Made by a program: the position numbers and the translations under genes. Under the pieces are notes generated by a model. That model saw only the letters and a program-made list of their open reading frames with translations, had not been told where the DNA came from and searched no databases. Shown here one piece after another: positions 23,701-34,417 of a stretch of DNA of 64,000 nt (position 1 is its first letter; every line of letters begins with the position of its first letter). This DNA is from Tetrahymena elliotti 4EA (taxonomy: Eukaryota; Ciliophora; Oligohymenophorea; Hymenostomatida; Tetrahymenidae). The DNA is taken from NCBI GenBank assembly GCA_000231825.2, contig JH720387.1, forward strand, positions 1 to 64,000, read 5' to 3'.

Positions 23701-26241
23701 ATTCATACTGCTCATTTCAGCATAATTTAGCATTTTAGCTGACTCAAAGTGGCGAAAACCTAGTCTTCTATGTCCTGAATATACACATATATTTTTCCAG
23801 TATTTTTCAATTGCAATTTATTAAACTAGTTCTGAGAATTTAGAGGCTTCCAATTTTTGTAAGATTTTAACAGGATTTTCTTTGAGATTTAAATTCTTTT
23901 GTATGCTTAGCATTTTTGAAATAATTTTATCATACTAATTGGAATCAACTTAATTTTTTTCTAAAATATTCTACAAATTTAGATTTTAGCATGCTAAATT
24001 CAATTCATCATTCTGAGTAACAAGGAGTTAGTTATGAACAGAGAATACATCACCCATTCTACTCCATAAAATAGAAATATGAGCACCTACCTCAGAAGAG
24101 CAACTAAACCAATTTTCACTAAGGTTTATCATGATCTATAGCAAAATTCTAATTGCTTGCTTTTAAGGGCATTTCTCATTAATAATTTCTGAAAAAGCTT
24201 TATATTATTCTAAATTAATTAAGTTCAAGAAATCCCTCTTTTATAACCTTAAAAATACTTTTTTTTCATATAATCTATGAATTTCACAAGATTTTGTATT
24301 ACCTATGAGTCTTTCTCTTTTTATAGCTTCTTCTCTTGTAATTTTTGAGCTAACAACAGGAATTTAATCAAAAATAGTATCCATAAAGTAAACCTTGAAA
24401 GCTTCACCTGTATCAATTTAAATGATTACATTATCTAGGTTGTGATATTTCAATTACTTGTAGCTCTTGGCTATAAAAATGTTAAATTCATTTGTTTTGT
24501 AGAGATTTTGCTTATTTTTATTAATCTGTTTTGATAAATCTTCTTAAAATTGTTATGCTTCTTTTTATCTTTCTTCTTCTTCTAATTTCAATCTGTTTTC
24601 TTCATCTTCTTAAAGCTTTTTTTTACGTTCTTCTTCCTCCTTTATTTTTATTTCTTCATCTTCTTTTCTTTTTCTCTCTTCCTCTTCTTTTCTTATTCTT
24701 TCTTCTTCCTATGCTCTCACAATTTACTCTTCTCTCAATTTTCTTTCTCCTTCTAATAATAATAATTCTTTCATCATTCTTTCTTATTCTTCTTTTAATC
24801 TTCTCTATTCTTCATTTAGTTCTAATTGCACTTACTATAATTATATTTCTTGCTCTTAATTTTATTGATCAATTTAAATTTCTTTTTAATTTTAAATATC
24901 TTCTATATTAATATTTTAAGCTAAGACTGCTTCATCAGCTTATGGAGGATCTATTAAAGCTTGATCAGGGTTAATATTGTCAGGAATCTGAATTTCTTAT
25001 TCTTGATTTACATTTTCATTTTAAATTTTCTTCTCCTCTTCAAGTTTTTGCTTCTTTTCTTCTTCTATCTTTTACAGTCTTTCTTTCTCTTCTTGTGCTA
25101 GTTATTCTTCCCTCTACTTTGCCTTTTATTCCTCTTCTTACTAAATTTTAAGTAATCTATCTTTGTATTTTTTTTCTTCTAGTTACTTATTCCATTATTG
25201 TCTGAAGTCTTCTAAGTAAAACTTATTTTCTTCTTCATTTACTTCTATGTCTGTCAGATCAATAATATTTAATTTCTCTTTAATAACATTTAAATAGTGC
25301 TACTGTAAATATTTGCTTTCTTCAGCACTCTTAACAAATACAAGTACATCAAATCTGAGTAATGTTTGCTTGTATTTTTTCAAAGCATCAATTATCAAAG
25401 ACTCTATTAAATCCATTTTTTTTTTTTGGGATTCAATAGCATTCTAAACATATGTAATTTTCTAAGGCATTCTCTTTAATTCTAAAACGATTTCTAATTA
25501 AGGTTTTATCTACTCTTTTAATTAAGAAGCCAAAATGTCATCAGAATAAATTATTATATTTGGAATCTAAGATCCACTTTTTTGATTAGCCAAGAACTTT
25601 TATAGCTTAGCTATGAAAATAATCTTAGCAGGATTCAAATTCTCTAAATTTAAAAAGTAAGCTGCCTACGTGTCTTTTGCTCCATTTACTATAATGGCTT
25701 CCCAAGTTTTTTCAATGATCTATTCATCTAGCTCAAGCAAAGAGTTCTTGTCTTGGTTAGCTTGTGGGTCAAATATATTAATTAAATTAATCTTATAATA
25801 AAGATGGAAAGCACTCTTCAAGAGAGAGTAAATAAGTCTTCCATTTTAAATTGGATTTTTATCACTTATAAATGATAAACCATTATTGACAGATTAAAGT
25901 TCTTTTAAGCTTTGTAAAATTTACCAAACATAGCTGTTTTAATCACTTCCCAGATATCCAAAATTATTTTTATAATCCTTGATATATTCAGCTAACTCTT
26001 GTTCCTATTCAGAACTATTAAGTGTGGATTATAGTTTGCATAAATAATCTAATTTACTTTTTGTAATCAAATTTTAAATAATCTCTTGATTTTCTTTACT
26101 TTCAGAAATTAAAAAATTTTGCAATGTCTCTTCTCTGATTATGCTGCTTGAAGCAGAATTTCTTGTAGGTGAATTCTGTACTATTTAGACTGAGTTCTAC
26201 TCTTCTATAAGTACTGAGAGCTCCTATTGAAGTTATTGCAT
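20771..26241 (-). CDS. RBR ubiquitin ligase with coiled coil, RRM-like and KH-like domains
   Basis: Seven exons on the minus strand (26241-23368, 23306-22830, 22773-22561, 22507-22025, 21969-21780, 21726-21410, 21331-20771) give 1704 aa in consistent phase. Order of parts: an N-terminal helical region; a Glu/Gln/Lys coiled coil (about residues 330-570); an RRM-like domain (IFIVDNLPLNVKEQDVINLF, about 1010-1090); a second RRM-like strand-helix (QTVLLSGLSKHTDEETL); a KH-like segment with GKNIRNILGIDGRGLEEF; RING1 (CQVCSDT then GCGHKFCLSC); IBR (CYECKKTYCSKC); RING2 (CPSCGVYIIRIDGCYRVEC), whose DGC cysteine matches the thioester cysteine of RBR ligases. RBR enzymes take ubiquitin from an E2 onto that cysteine and then pass it to substrate. 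RNA-binding domains next to an RBR recall plant DEAH11/12-type proteins, but I see no complete helicase core here. Confidence 0.85.
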
Positions 26242-28250
26242 TTATCTCTATCTGCAGCTATGTATTTTTTATTATTATTTTTTTTATTCTGCTAAAACCT
26301 AGTTAATAGTTTTTGATCTTATTTTTTGATAGGTTATAGAAATGAATTTTTAATCAAAATTTTTTATTATAAGATTCGTTTTTTTATATAAATAATAAAG
26401 TCATCATATCATCATATAAAAAAAAGCTTGTCGAATAGAGGGAATAATCCTTTGTTTATTATAGATAAATATTTATATTATCTGATTATTTTTGATCATA
26501 TAGTGTCTTTAGAAAAATTTGAAACTTGCTCTTACTTGATTTTCTTCTGGTTTATGATAAAAAATTTCTATTCAACTTTGTGTTTTGAACAAATAAAATT
26601 TATTATTTTGAATTAATTATTTCGTTTACTTATTTCTTTTCATTTATAAAAAAGAAAGTAGATTTAAGAGTATAAAAAATATATATCTGTGTCTATAGAA
26701 AAGAAAATCAGATAAAAATTAATCGTATAAGTGAACAAACACGCAACTTAATTTTTCTATATCATTTCTCATAAAACTGTTTGGTTTATTTCTTAAACTT
26801 ATTTGCTATGCATATCGAAAATTTTTTTCTTATAAAATAAATTAATTTTGTGTAAAAACTATACTTTAGATGCTATATTTTCAAAATAAAGAAAGCGTCT
26901 CCTACATTTTAGAATTGTATCCACTTTAATCTTAAATTTTATCATAAGTAATTCTTGTAAATATATTGACTGCGAAAAGTGCAAATTAAAAATTGCCCAA
27001 AATTAACCATTGTATTTACTTAAATCTATTATTTGTAAAAAATTTGGATATTTCTAAATAATAAAATTATAAATTAAAGATTTTTAAAATTAATTAAATA
27101 AAAAAAAACTAAAATAATTACAAATATAAAAACTAACTATATTTTTTTTTAATTTTCGGGTATCTAATCCACCTTTTCCTTAAATGAAGTCTTAAAGATT
27201 AAAACGTTTGAAATTTTTTTCTTAAGTAATTTCAACTTTTGTTTGAGAATGATATTTGCTAGAGGATAATGAAATTATCTTTATTTTGTAATGAATATCT
27301 CAATCTTAATTATCTTAATATTTTATTCATAAAAGATAAATAAAAATGTAAAGATATTTGATCATTAAATAATAAAACTAAAAGATAGAGAAGTATTTAT
27401 TTTTTTTGAATAAAAAATTTAATTTTTATTTGAATGAATAATACTAATAATTTGATATTATCAAAGAAGAAATCTGATGATGTGACTAAATAAGGAAATA
27501 ATTATTTGTTTTAATTAAGTATAAAAGATCAGAATAGAATCTGATTAATTAGGATAAGATTATTTTTTTATTTGAAATGATAGAAAAAAAGGAAAGTTAA
27601 AAATGTGTTTCAACAAAATTAGCAAGGGATAATGGTTGAAAGAGAGGGGCTTTGTGAGATTAAAAAATATATTTTTAACTAAATTTCTAATATATAACAT
27701 TAGCAACTAGAAAAAATACCATAATGATGTTAGAAATGGTTTAATTGATTATTTTATAGATATAATATATAATTATGTGTTTAGTTTGAATTAAATTCTA
27801 TTAGAAAATATATTCCAGTTCCATTTTTGCTCACATTCTGCTTTTCACAAATAGTCTTTTTTTTATTAAAACTATTGTTTTTTCACTTTTGAGTGAGTTG
27901 CATTTAAATAATATATTATCAATTTCCTCCAAGTAGATGGTTCAAGGCATTTTCTTCTTCCCATGCATATTTCATTAATACGTCCTATTTATTTATAAAA
28001 TATTCTATCAAAAAATTATTTCAAATGCTTAAAATTGTTTTTAATAAGCTAAGCTAGTTAATTAATTTTACTGTTTTCTTTCAAATATTTAATAAAATTA
28101 CTATTTTTTAAATCTATGTTTTTATTTATTAACCTTCATTTAAAAAAGATAAATAATTTGATTTCAGTTAGTCACTACTAAATATGAATAAATTTGGATT
28201 CTTAATTTCCTTTAAATAGATTTATTTTGTTTAGCTTAGCTTAGCCTAGC
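26242..28250. other. About 2 kb AT-rich region, nothing recognised
   Basis: Lies upstream of the RBR ligase gene and downstream of the E2 gene, both minus strand. Short ORFs are present (for example a 36-codon frame from 27434) but none has convincing composition or homology. Near 28232-28252 there is a short GCTTA-type repeat next to the E2 stop. Confidence 0.5.
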
Positions 28251-29438
28251 TCAGCTTTTGTTTGAAGGAAAATTAGCTGCTGCTTTTTACTTAAAAAATA
28301 AATAAATTTAAATGATTACTCTACTAACTTTCTCATCGAAACCCATATCTACAAACTTTTTGATCTTTTCATCTTAAGATTTAGTATTTGCATAATTTTG
28401 TGTCCATTCTTTTGCTTGTTTTAAATATTAATCTCTTTAATTTTTATATTAACCAGCAACGACTGCATCTTGAGGATCATCTTTATAATTTTGTTTAATA
28501 AATTATTTTAATTTTGTTTTATTTCAATTTTATTTTTATAAATAAAGACATTTTCTATTTTTTTTGTTTTTAGGAATTTTGTTTTATTTCAATTTTATTT
28601 TTATAAATAAAGACATTTTCTATTTTTTTTGTTTTTAGGAATTTAAATTTTTTCTGAATTTCAAAAAAATGTCTGCAAAAATATTAGATTTTCTGATAAG
28701 GAATAGCTATACAAAGAAGATGAATGTAAGAAGGCATTCCTTATGTGTATATCTTTTATGACATTTTATATTTTGTTAATTCAAGTATTACCTGGTTCAG
28801 GGGCACACATCAAAGCTTGAAGAGAAAGCAAAGCAGTTCTAATAGATAGGGCAGGAGACCATTCATTTTTGAGGATATCTAAGCAAATAGCACCAGTTTG
28901 AGAAGAAATATTAGGATGCCATATTCTAGTATCAAATTTCATCTAGATAATTAAAAATGTATTATTTAGATGAATTATTTATGATATGAAATGAATTTAC
29001 TTTAGGAGGCTTATAGGGATAGTCATTTGGAAGCTAGATATCAATCTAGAAAACACCGCCGTGATAGGGAGTATCCTCCTATAATATAAAAATAATTTTA
29101 ATATTGATATTGATTAATAAAGAGGATTAAAAGAGTTATTCTTGAATGAAGCAGTTTAGCTCAGAATAACATTGAATTTGCTTTATTTAAATAAATTATT
29201 AAGTTACAGGTCCATTAATGTATCCTTTCCAATGGTTGATATTATCGCCAACTGTGCAGACTTTAATATTACTCGATTCAGCCTATTTGATGATAAAATG
29301 GAAAGAAATAAGGATATGCATGTCATGAAGTATGCTAAATAAAGCATTTATAATTCAAATAATAAAAGTAAAAATCACATTTTTACTAAAATCGCTTAAT
29401 TCTTTTTGAATTCTTCCTTTATTATTTCCAGGTTGCAT
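28251..29438 (-). CDS. UBE2K: UBE2K-type ubiquitin-conjugating enzyme E2
   Basis: Six exons, 29438-29379, 29282-29208, 29078-29001, 28942-28792, 28480-28320 and 28289-28251, give 187 aa. The UBC fold is complete: [33 protein letters not shown], then [17 protein letters not shown] with the HPN motif and the catalytic Cys, and [15 protein letters not shown], the signature of the UBE2K/HIP2 class. A C-terminal UBA domain begins with KKFVDMGF as in UBE2K, which builds Lys48-linked chains (family knowledge). The last intron (28290-28319, 30 bp) and the final 12 residues are uncertain, so the UBA may be short or mis-spliced in my model. The fourth intron (28481-28791) is long and contains a perfect 65-bp tandem duplication. 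Its neighbour downstream is the RBR ligase. Confidence 0.88.
28511..28640. repeat. Perfect 65-bp tandem duplication inside an E2 intron
   Basis: 28511-28575 and 28576-28640 are identical base for base, each starting ATTTTGTTTT and ending GTTTTTAGGA. It lies wholly within intron 4 of the UBE2K-type gene, so it should not affect the protein. It is either a very recent duplication or an assembly artefact. Confidence 0.9.
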
Positions 29439-31440
29439 TCTCTTTTTTTTATAAATTCTATCAAATTTTTCTTTTTTCTTTAAAATTATTATTTTTTTTT
29501 CACTTTACCTGTTTTTTTTCTACTCTCGATTTGCACACATCACATCATTCAATAATAATAAAATACAATAAAATACAGTCTTTAAACATTTTTTCCATAT
29601 TCTTTCTTACATATGTATTGAAAGTGAAAGCTTCTTTTTTTGTGTTTATTAGCTTTTTATTCATTCTTTTTCTTTTTTTTATTATTTGAACTCGACGCAA
29701 TATATTACCATTTTTTTTATTTTAAAACAATCTTTTTGAAATAAATGCAATTCTCCTCTAAAAGTAGAGTAAATATACTGAAAATAAATATGAAAATATT
29801 ATGTTTGCATTTAATTTTAGGAAAATATAATACATTTTACATTTACTAGATAAAGAAGAGTGTTTTTATTTATGGTTGATTTTAGTTAAAACTTTATACT
29901 TATTTAAATTTTTTAGTAATTTATTAGATGCAGATTGTTTATCGCATTTAATCAACTAAAAATAAAATACATTCAAATAAATATTGAGAAAAACAGAAAG
30001 CTCGAACGCTCAAAAAATTAACAATAAAAACTCATTTTTTGAAATTGAATTAAATAACTCATTTCATATAAAAAAAATATAGTTTAAAAGAGAAAATATT
30101 ATTGTAACATTTAATTTATGAAACTACAATAAAATTAGGATGCGTTATGTTAAACATCTTACATTAAATTCATAAATTAGGTATGGTATTTGTCTATGAT
30201 TTATTCTCAAATAATGTTAGAATAGAATCAAGCTATGAATAAATTGCTTGAATGAATATTCTAATAATTGTAATAAGGTAGAGTAAATATAATATTTATC
30301 AAAATATCATTGGTATCATTAATTATTTTTAAACAAATTTTTAAGATGAAGAAAAAAAACACTTGTTTTTTTAACGCAATTGATTCAATTAAAATTAAAT
30401 TTGTGAATTATTCAATTAAATATAAAAAATACTATTTATGTTAATTTTAATAAATATCTACTTATTTTATTAATTTTTTTGGATTTTTTATGAAATTTTT
30501 TATTTTATTATTCTTTTTTGACTATTTCAAAATTATTTATTTTAAATTAATTCAGTTAATTGTTTAGATTTTATTTTATTTATTTCAAATATTTTTTTAA
30601 AATCTACAAAAATGAATATTTAAAAAAAGTTTTACATTAAATTTAAGCAAAATTTTCTCAATTTAAAAAAATTGGGTTGATGAAATGAGAAAGAAAACAA
30701 AAATATATTTTCAATTTTAAATATTAACTTATTTATTGGTATGATTATATTTTTAATATGGTATTTTTAAAATATTTAAGATATTATGAATAAAAAAATC
30801 TTTTTTCAAATTTTCTTTATTTTTAGAGATATTCAGAGAATATTTGTTGTCTCAAAGACCGTTCATATTAAAATAATAATTGAATTATTTTATCTTCAAA
30901 TGGTTAAAAGTAGTTTTTAAACTATTAAATCATTGATCCTTTTAATTGATTAACAATAAAAAAATAAAAAGAAATAAATTAGAAAGAAGAAAGAAGAAAG
31001 AAAGAAGTTTTTTTTATTAACTTCTTCGAAAATTTAATTTTATGAAAAAATTTAAATTAAACAAGAAAGGAAATAAATTTTTTCAAACTAATTAGAAATT
31101 TATTAATATATTCAAAAATTTTATTTTTTTTGAAAAAAATTAGTCACTAATTATTCATAAAATTAAAACTAAGAAATTAAAAATAAAAGTTATTTTGCAA
31201 GACTCAATTTTCTTATTTAATAAAAGATAATTATGCAGTAAAGCAAATATGCACTTTCATCTTGATTGTTTTTTCCATAAATTTAAATTGTGAAATAAAG
31301 TGGATACTTAAGAGTTTTAAGCTTTAATTTATTTATTCCTTTACATTAATTTTTACTTTAATTGATAAAATTATCTATTTGAAAATGATACCAAAAAAAA
31401 AATAGCATGATGCATGCTTGCTTAACATGTTAATTAATTT
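29439..31440. other. About 2 kb AT-rich region, nothing recognised
   Basis: Presumed promoter side of the E2 gene followed by low-complexity A/T sequence. No gene, RNA or clear repeat was found on either strand. Confidence 0.5.
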
Positions 31441-31469
31441 TGATGTTATTTGAATTTGTTTATGATGTT

Positions 31470-31690
31470 ATTTAATCTTTCTTTGTTTCTTCTTTTTTCT
31501 TTTTGTTTAATCTTTCTTTTATCTATTCTTTTTCTTTTTTATTCTTTTATTGTCTTTTTATTATTCTTTTATTATCTTTTTATTATCTTTTTGTCTTTTT
31601 AATTTATTTTGCTTTCTCTCCTCTTAATTAAAAAATTTTGCCTAATTATCTCTCTACCTTTTTGCTTTCTCTACCTCTTTTTTAATTAAT
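31470..31690. repeat. T/CTTTT-rich low-complexity tract
   Basis: Strongly strand-asymmetric pyrimidine tract made of CTTTT, CTTTTT and ATCTTTTTATT-like words, ending in a CTTTCTCTCCTC/CTCTACCTC run. It reads as simple sequence. The T-rich ORF that starts just after it (31726-32040) is Phe-rich and not credible as a protein. Confidence 0.6.
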
Positions 31691-32264
31691 CTCGATTTGG
31701 GGATTTAAAAACTTGAAATTTATATTTGATAAAAAATCAAACATTCAAATTGTTGTATGAAAATTATATTGAAATGAAATTTAGTGGCGGGAATGGTCCG
31801 GGATGGGTTGGGGTTTATGAATATTTCATTTCCTTCTTTCTCTTTTCGTATTCACATCTTTCGATATTTGTGAGAATTTATTTGAAGGATTATGATTTAT
31901 TCTTTCTTTTTCTGTTAGGATTTATTTTCCATTTCAATATTCTTTCATATTTTTGCAATTTGATGTTTTTAATTAATAATTTTAAATTCTTTTTTCTTTC
32001 TTTTTTCATAATTTTTCATATTTTGATATATATTAAATAATCTTATCTTAATTAATCTAGGTAAATATCATTTAATTAATATAGTATTTTAAATCAAAAT
32101 CAATCTTATTTACTTAGAATTCTTAGTTTTTATTCATCTAAAGCATATTTTTCATATTATCAATTAATCTATCAATTTTATAAGCATTTTTCAACTAAAT
32201 ATCTTGAGACTGTTAGCTATTTTATTAAACAATTTTGAAAAAATTAAAAACTTGCAGTACCCTC

Positions 32265-32623
32265 ACACCACATAAGGGATTTTAGATTGGATCAATGATC
32301 TGTGCATTTTTTTTCTTCGTATGATAATTATTTTTCATTTGAATGTTTTACTTGAATATTAACGTATTCACACCACAATTACAAGTAATTGTAAATTCTT
32401 TCAAACATTCAATTATGATTTATAAAATATCATTTTCGGGTTTTAAAAACTTATGCATTTTTTCTGTATGTTTTTTTTGTGTTTTTATTAAGATAAGTCT
32501 CAGAGAATCTTTCAAACACCACTTTGAAGTCATCTCATTGAGGCTAATATCTTTTTTTAGATGGTTTGATAAGAATATTCACCACAAATATTCTTCCATT
32601 GAAAATTAGTATAGGAACACCAC
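32265..32623. repeat. Cluster of ACACCAC heptamers
   Basis: ACACCAC occurs exactly at 32265-32271, 32370-32376, 32516-32522 and 32617-32623, and once with one mismatch (TCACCAC, 32580-32586). Four C in seven bases is a rare word in this AT-rich DNA, so the cluster is not expected by chance. The spacing is irregular. It could be a protein-binding array on DNA or, on the minus strand, repeated GTGGTGT; no known element was matched. Confidence 0.45.
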
Positions 32624-32766
32624 ATCCTGATACTAAAGTTTTAGTTGTTTTGTTTATTTAAAAAACTTATTTTTAAGCTAAATGTTGAATTTTTTGTAGG
32701 GATTTGGGAGGAAGTTAATATAAAAAATATTTAAAAAATGGTTAATATAAGAATATTTTATTTATA

Positions 32767-33042
32767 ATGTCTCCTAGTTATATTTTAAATAATCATTTAG
32801 ACTTTAAGTAATAGTAATAATGGACTTTTATGTTGGACAGAACAATTGATGTAATCTTAGAGTTATCTACCTAGATTTGCTCCTGTTTTACTAATCTTGA
32901 CTTCTAAGATTTGGACTTTCTTGAGAAAACAATTAGATAAAACCAATCTGAGCAAATCGTTATTCCCAACTACTTTGACTTTAGGAAACTGCTCAATATA
33001 GACGGAACAGTCAAAGAGCGTTGTTCCTCATAGTTGAGATGA
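32767..33042 (+). CDS. Possible small gene, 91 aa, unrecognised
   Basis: ATG at 32767 to TGA at 33040-33042 with the ciliate code. The protein starts MSPSYILNNHLDFKQQQQW and has a mixed, globular-looking composition (TIDVILELSTQICSCF, then DFQDLDFLEKTI). The stretch 32820-33170 is visibly less AT-rich than its surroundings, unlike the low-complexity DNA on both sides. The same frame also stays open for some distance after the TGA. With only one stop codon, ORFs of this length arise often by chance, so this is a weak call. It could instead belong to a non-coding RNA or a decayed gene. Confidence 0.3.
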
Positions 33043-33148
33043 GTAGGTACTTACTAAGATCTACTTAGAATTCAGATTAATTGGACATTAATATTAGAAT
33101 TCTTTGTATTTTCGCTCCTTACTCACACTTTCCTTTTTCGGGGCAGTA

Positions 33149-33173
33149 CCTTCTTAGGTTTTAATTAAGAAGG
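33149..33173. repeat. 8-bp perfect hairpin
   Basis: CCTTCTTA (33149-33156) and TAAGAAGG (33166-33173) are exact inverted copies separated by 9 nt, just after the GC-richer segment TTTTCGGGGCAGTA. It is followed by an A/T-rich run. It might end a transcript from the preceding region; this is only a suggestion. Confidence 0.35.
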
Positions 33174-33179
33174 AATTTA

Positions 33180-34417
33180 ATTAATTATATTGAAAACCCC
33201 TTGTATTTTTTTTTAGTTTTTCAAATTTTTTTGCTTCCAAATTCAAAAATTTATTTATTTCCTTAGATTTTTAATTAATAAAAACAAAGATATCTTTATT
33301 GATACTCATCCCACTAATTTCAATTAAAAATATTGTAAAAAAATAAATATTTTTGATTAAATCTTCATTTTTTTATTCTGAATATTAATGATAATAATAT
33401 TAGTAAAGTAAAATGGTTTACAAATTTGAAAAAGAACCTATCTTTGAAAATATTTTATTTTAGAGTTTTAATTCTTCTATTATTATCTAATATGATTTTG
33501 ATAGCAAAAGTATTCTAATTCTTTTCTATTTTTATTAAGATTTTTTTAAAGAATACTAATCTCTTACTTTTTTTTGATGTAGAATGAGGTTTTAAGATAG
33601 AATAGCTCCAATTTTTTACAAATAATGTATCAAAAAATAAGATTTGAAAATAAATTATAGAGAGTATCTAAGGAGATAAGATTATTTTAAATTTTTATTC
33701 AAACTTAAACTCAATAAATAAATAAGATTAAAAATGCCTTATTATATGATAGCTAAAAATTAGGAGACTCAATTAAAACCATAGAGAAATAACAAAGGAT
33801 ATAGCTAATTATCATTTTATAGAATTGAAAGATTTTTTGTGAAAACAAATTAGATATTTTATTTTCATATTATATTTTTAGTTTCACTACGAATTATTTA
33901 AAAAAATAGATAGATTATTGAATAGATATTTATCTTAGATTTGATGATATAATTTGCCAATAATTAAATCAAAAAATTAAAAAATTAATTAAGAAATGAT
34001 ATAATTTGAATGTTAAACTGAAAATTAGGAATAATTATCAACTATTTATTAGTAAAATAATTGCGTGAATGATTTTGTATATAGATTAAGCAACACATCT
34101 TTTAGACATTGATTTTACATTCAGATATTTTTTCATTTATTGGTATATCAAAAAATATTAACCAAAAAAAAGAAGAAAGAACATCTTATAATATACTAAG
34201 TGATCGATTACGATAAGCAATTTAGTTTATTTGTTAACACAAGTAAAGATTAACAAGAAATATATAAATAAATAATTAAACCTAGAAATAAGAAGAAGAA
34301 AAGAAAGTAAGAAGCAAAAAAAGAAAGAAATAAAGAGAGAAACAAAAAAAAACAAAGAAATAAATAAATAATAAAGAGTGGTAGAAAAAGCTTACAAAAA
34401 ACATAGAGAAAGCGAAA
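33180..34417. other. AT-rich region upstream of the SET gene
   Basis: No gene seen. The last 150 bp (about 34270-34417) become purine-rich (AAGAAGAAGAAAAGAAAG-like) before the start codon at 34418 and may be the 5' leader of the SET-domain gene. Confidence 0.5.

Noticed and set aside
24531..24911. 126-aa Leu/Phe-rich ORF that looks like a membrane protein
   Set aside because: It is the antisense reading of the Glu/Lys coiled coil of the RBR ligase gene.
31805..31816. GGGTTGGGGTTT, like ciliate telomere repeat
   Set aside because: Fewer than two repeats, internal, with no array. A very similar string at 36054-36066 is simply the KGWGL codons of the SET domain.
31726..32040. 104-aa ORF with a GGNGPGW motif
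   Set aside because: After the first 40 residues it is almost pure Phe/Leu/Ile from T-rich DNA, and no family or conserved structure is visible.
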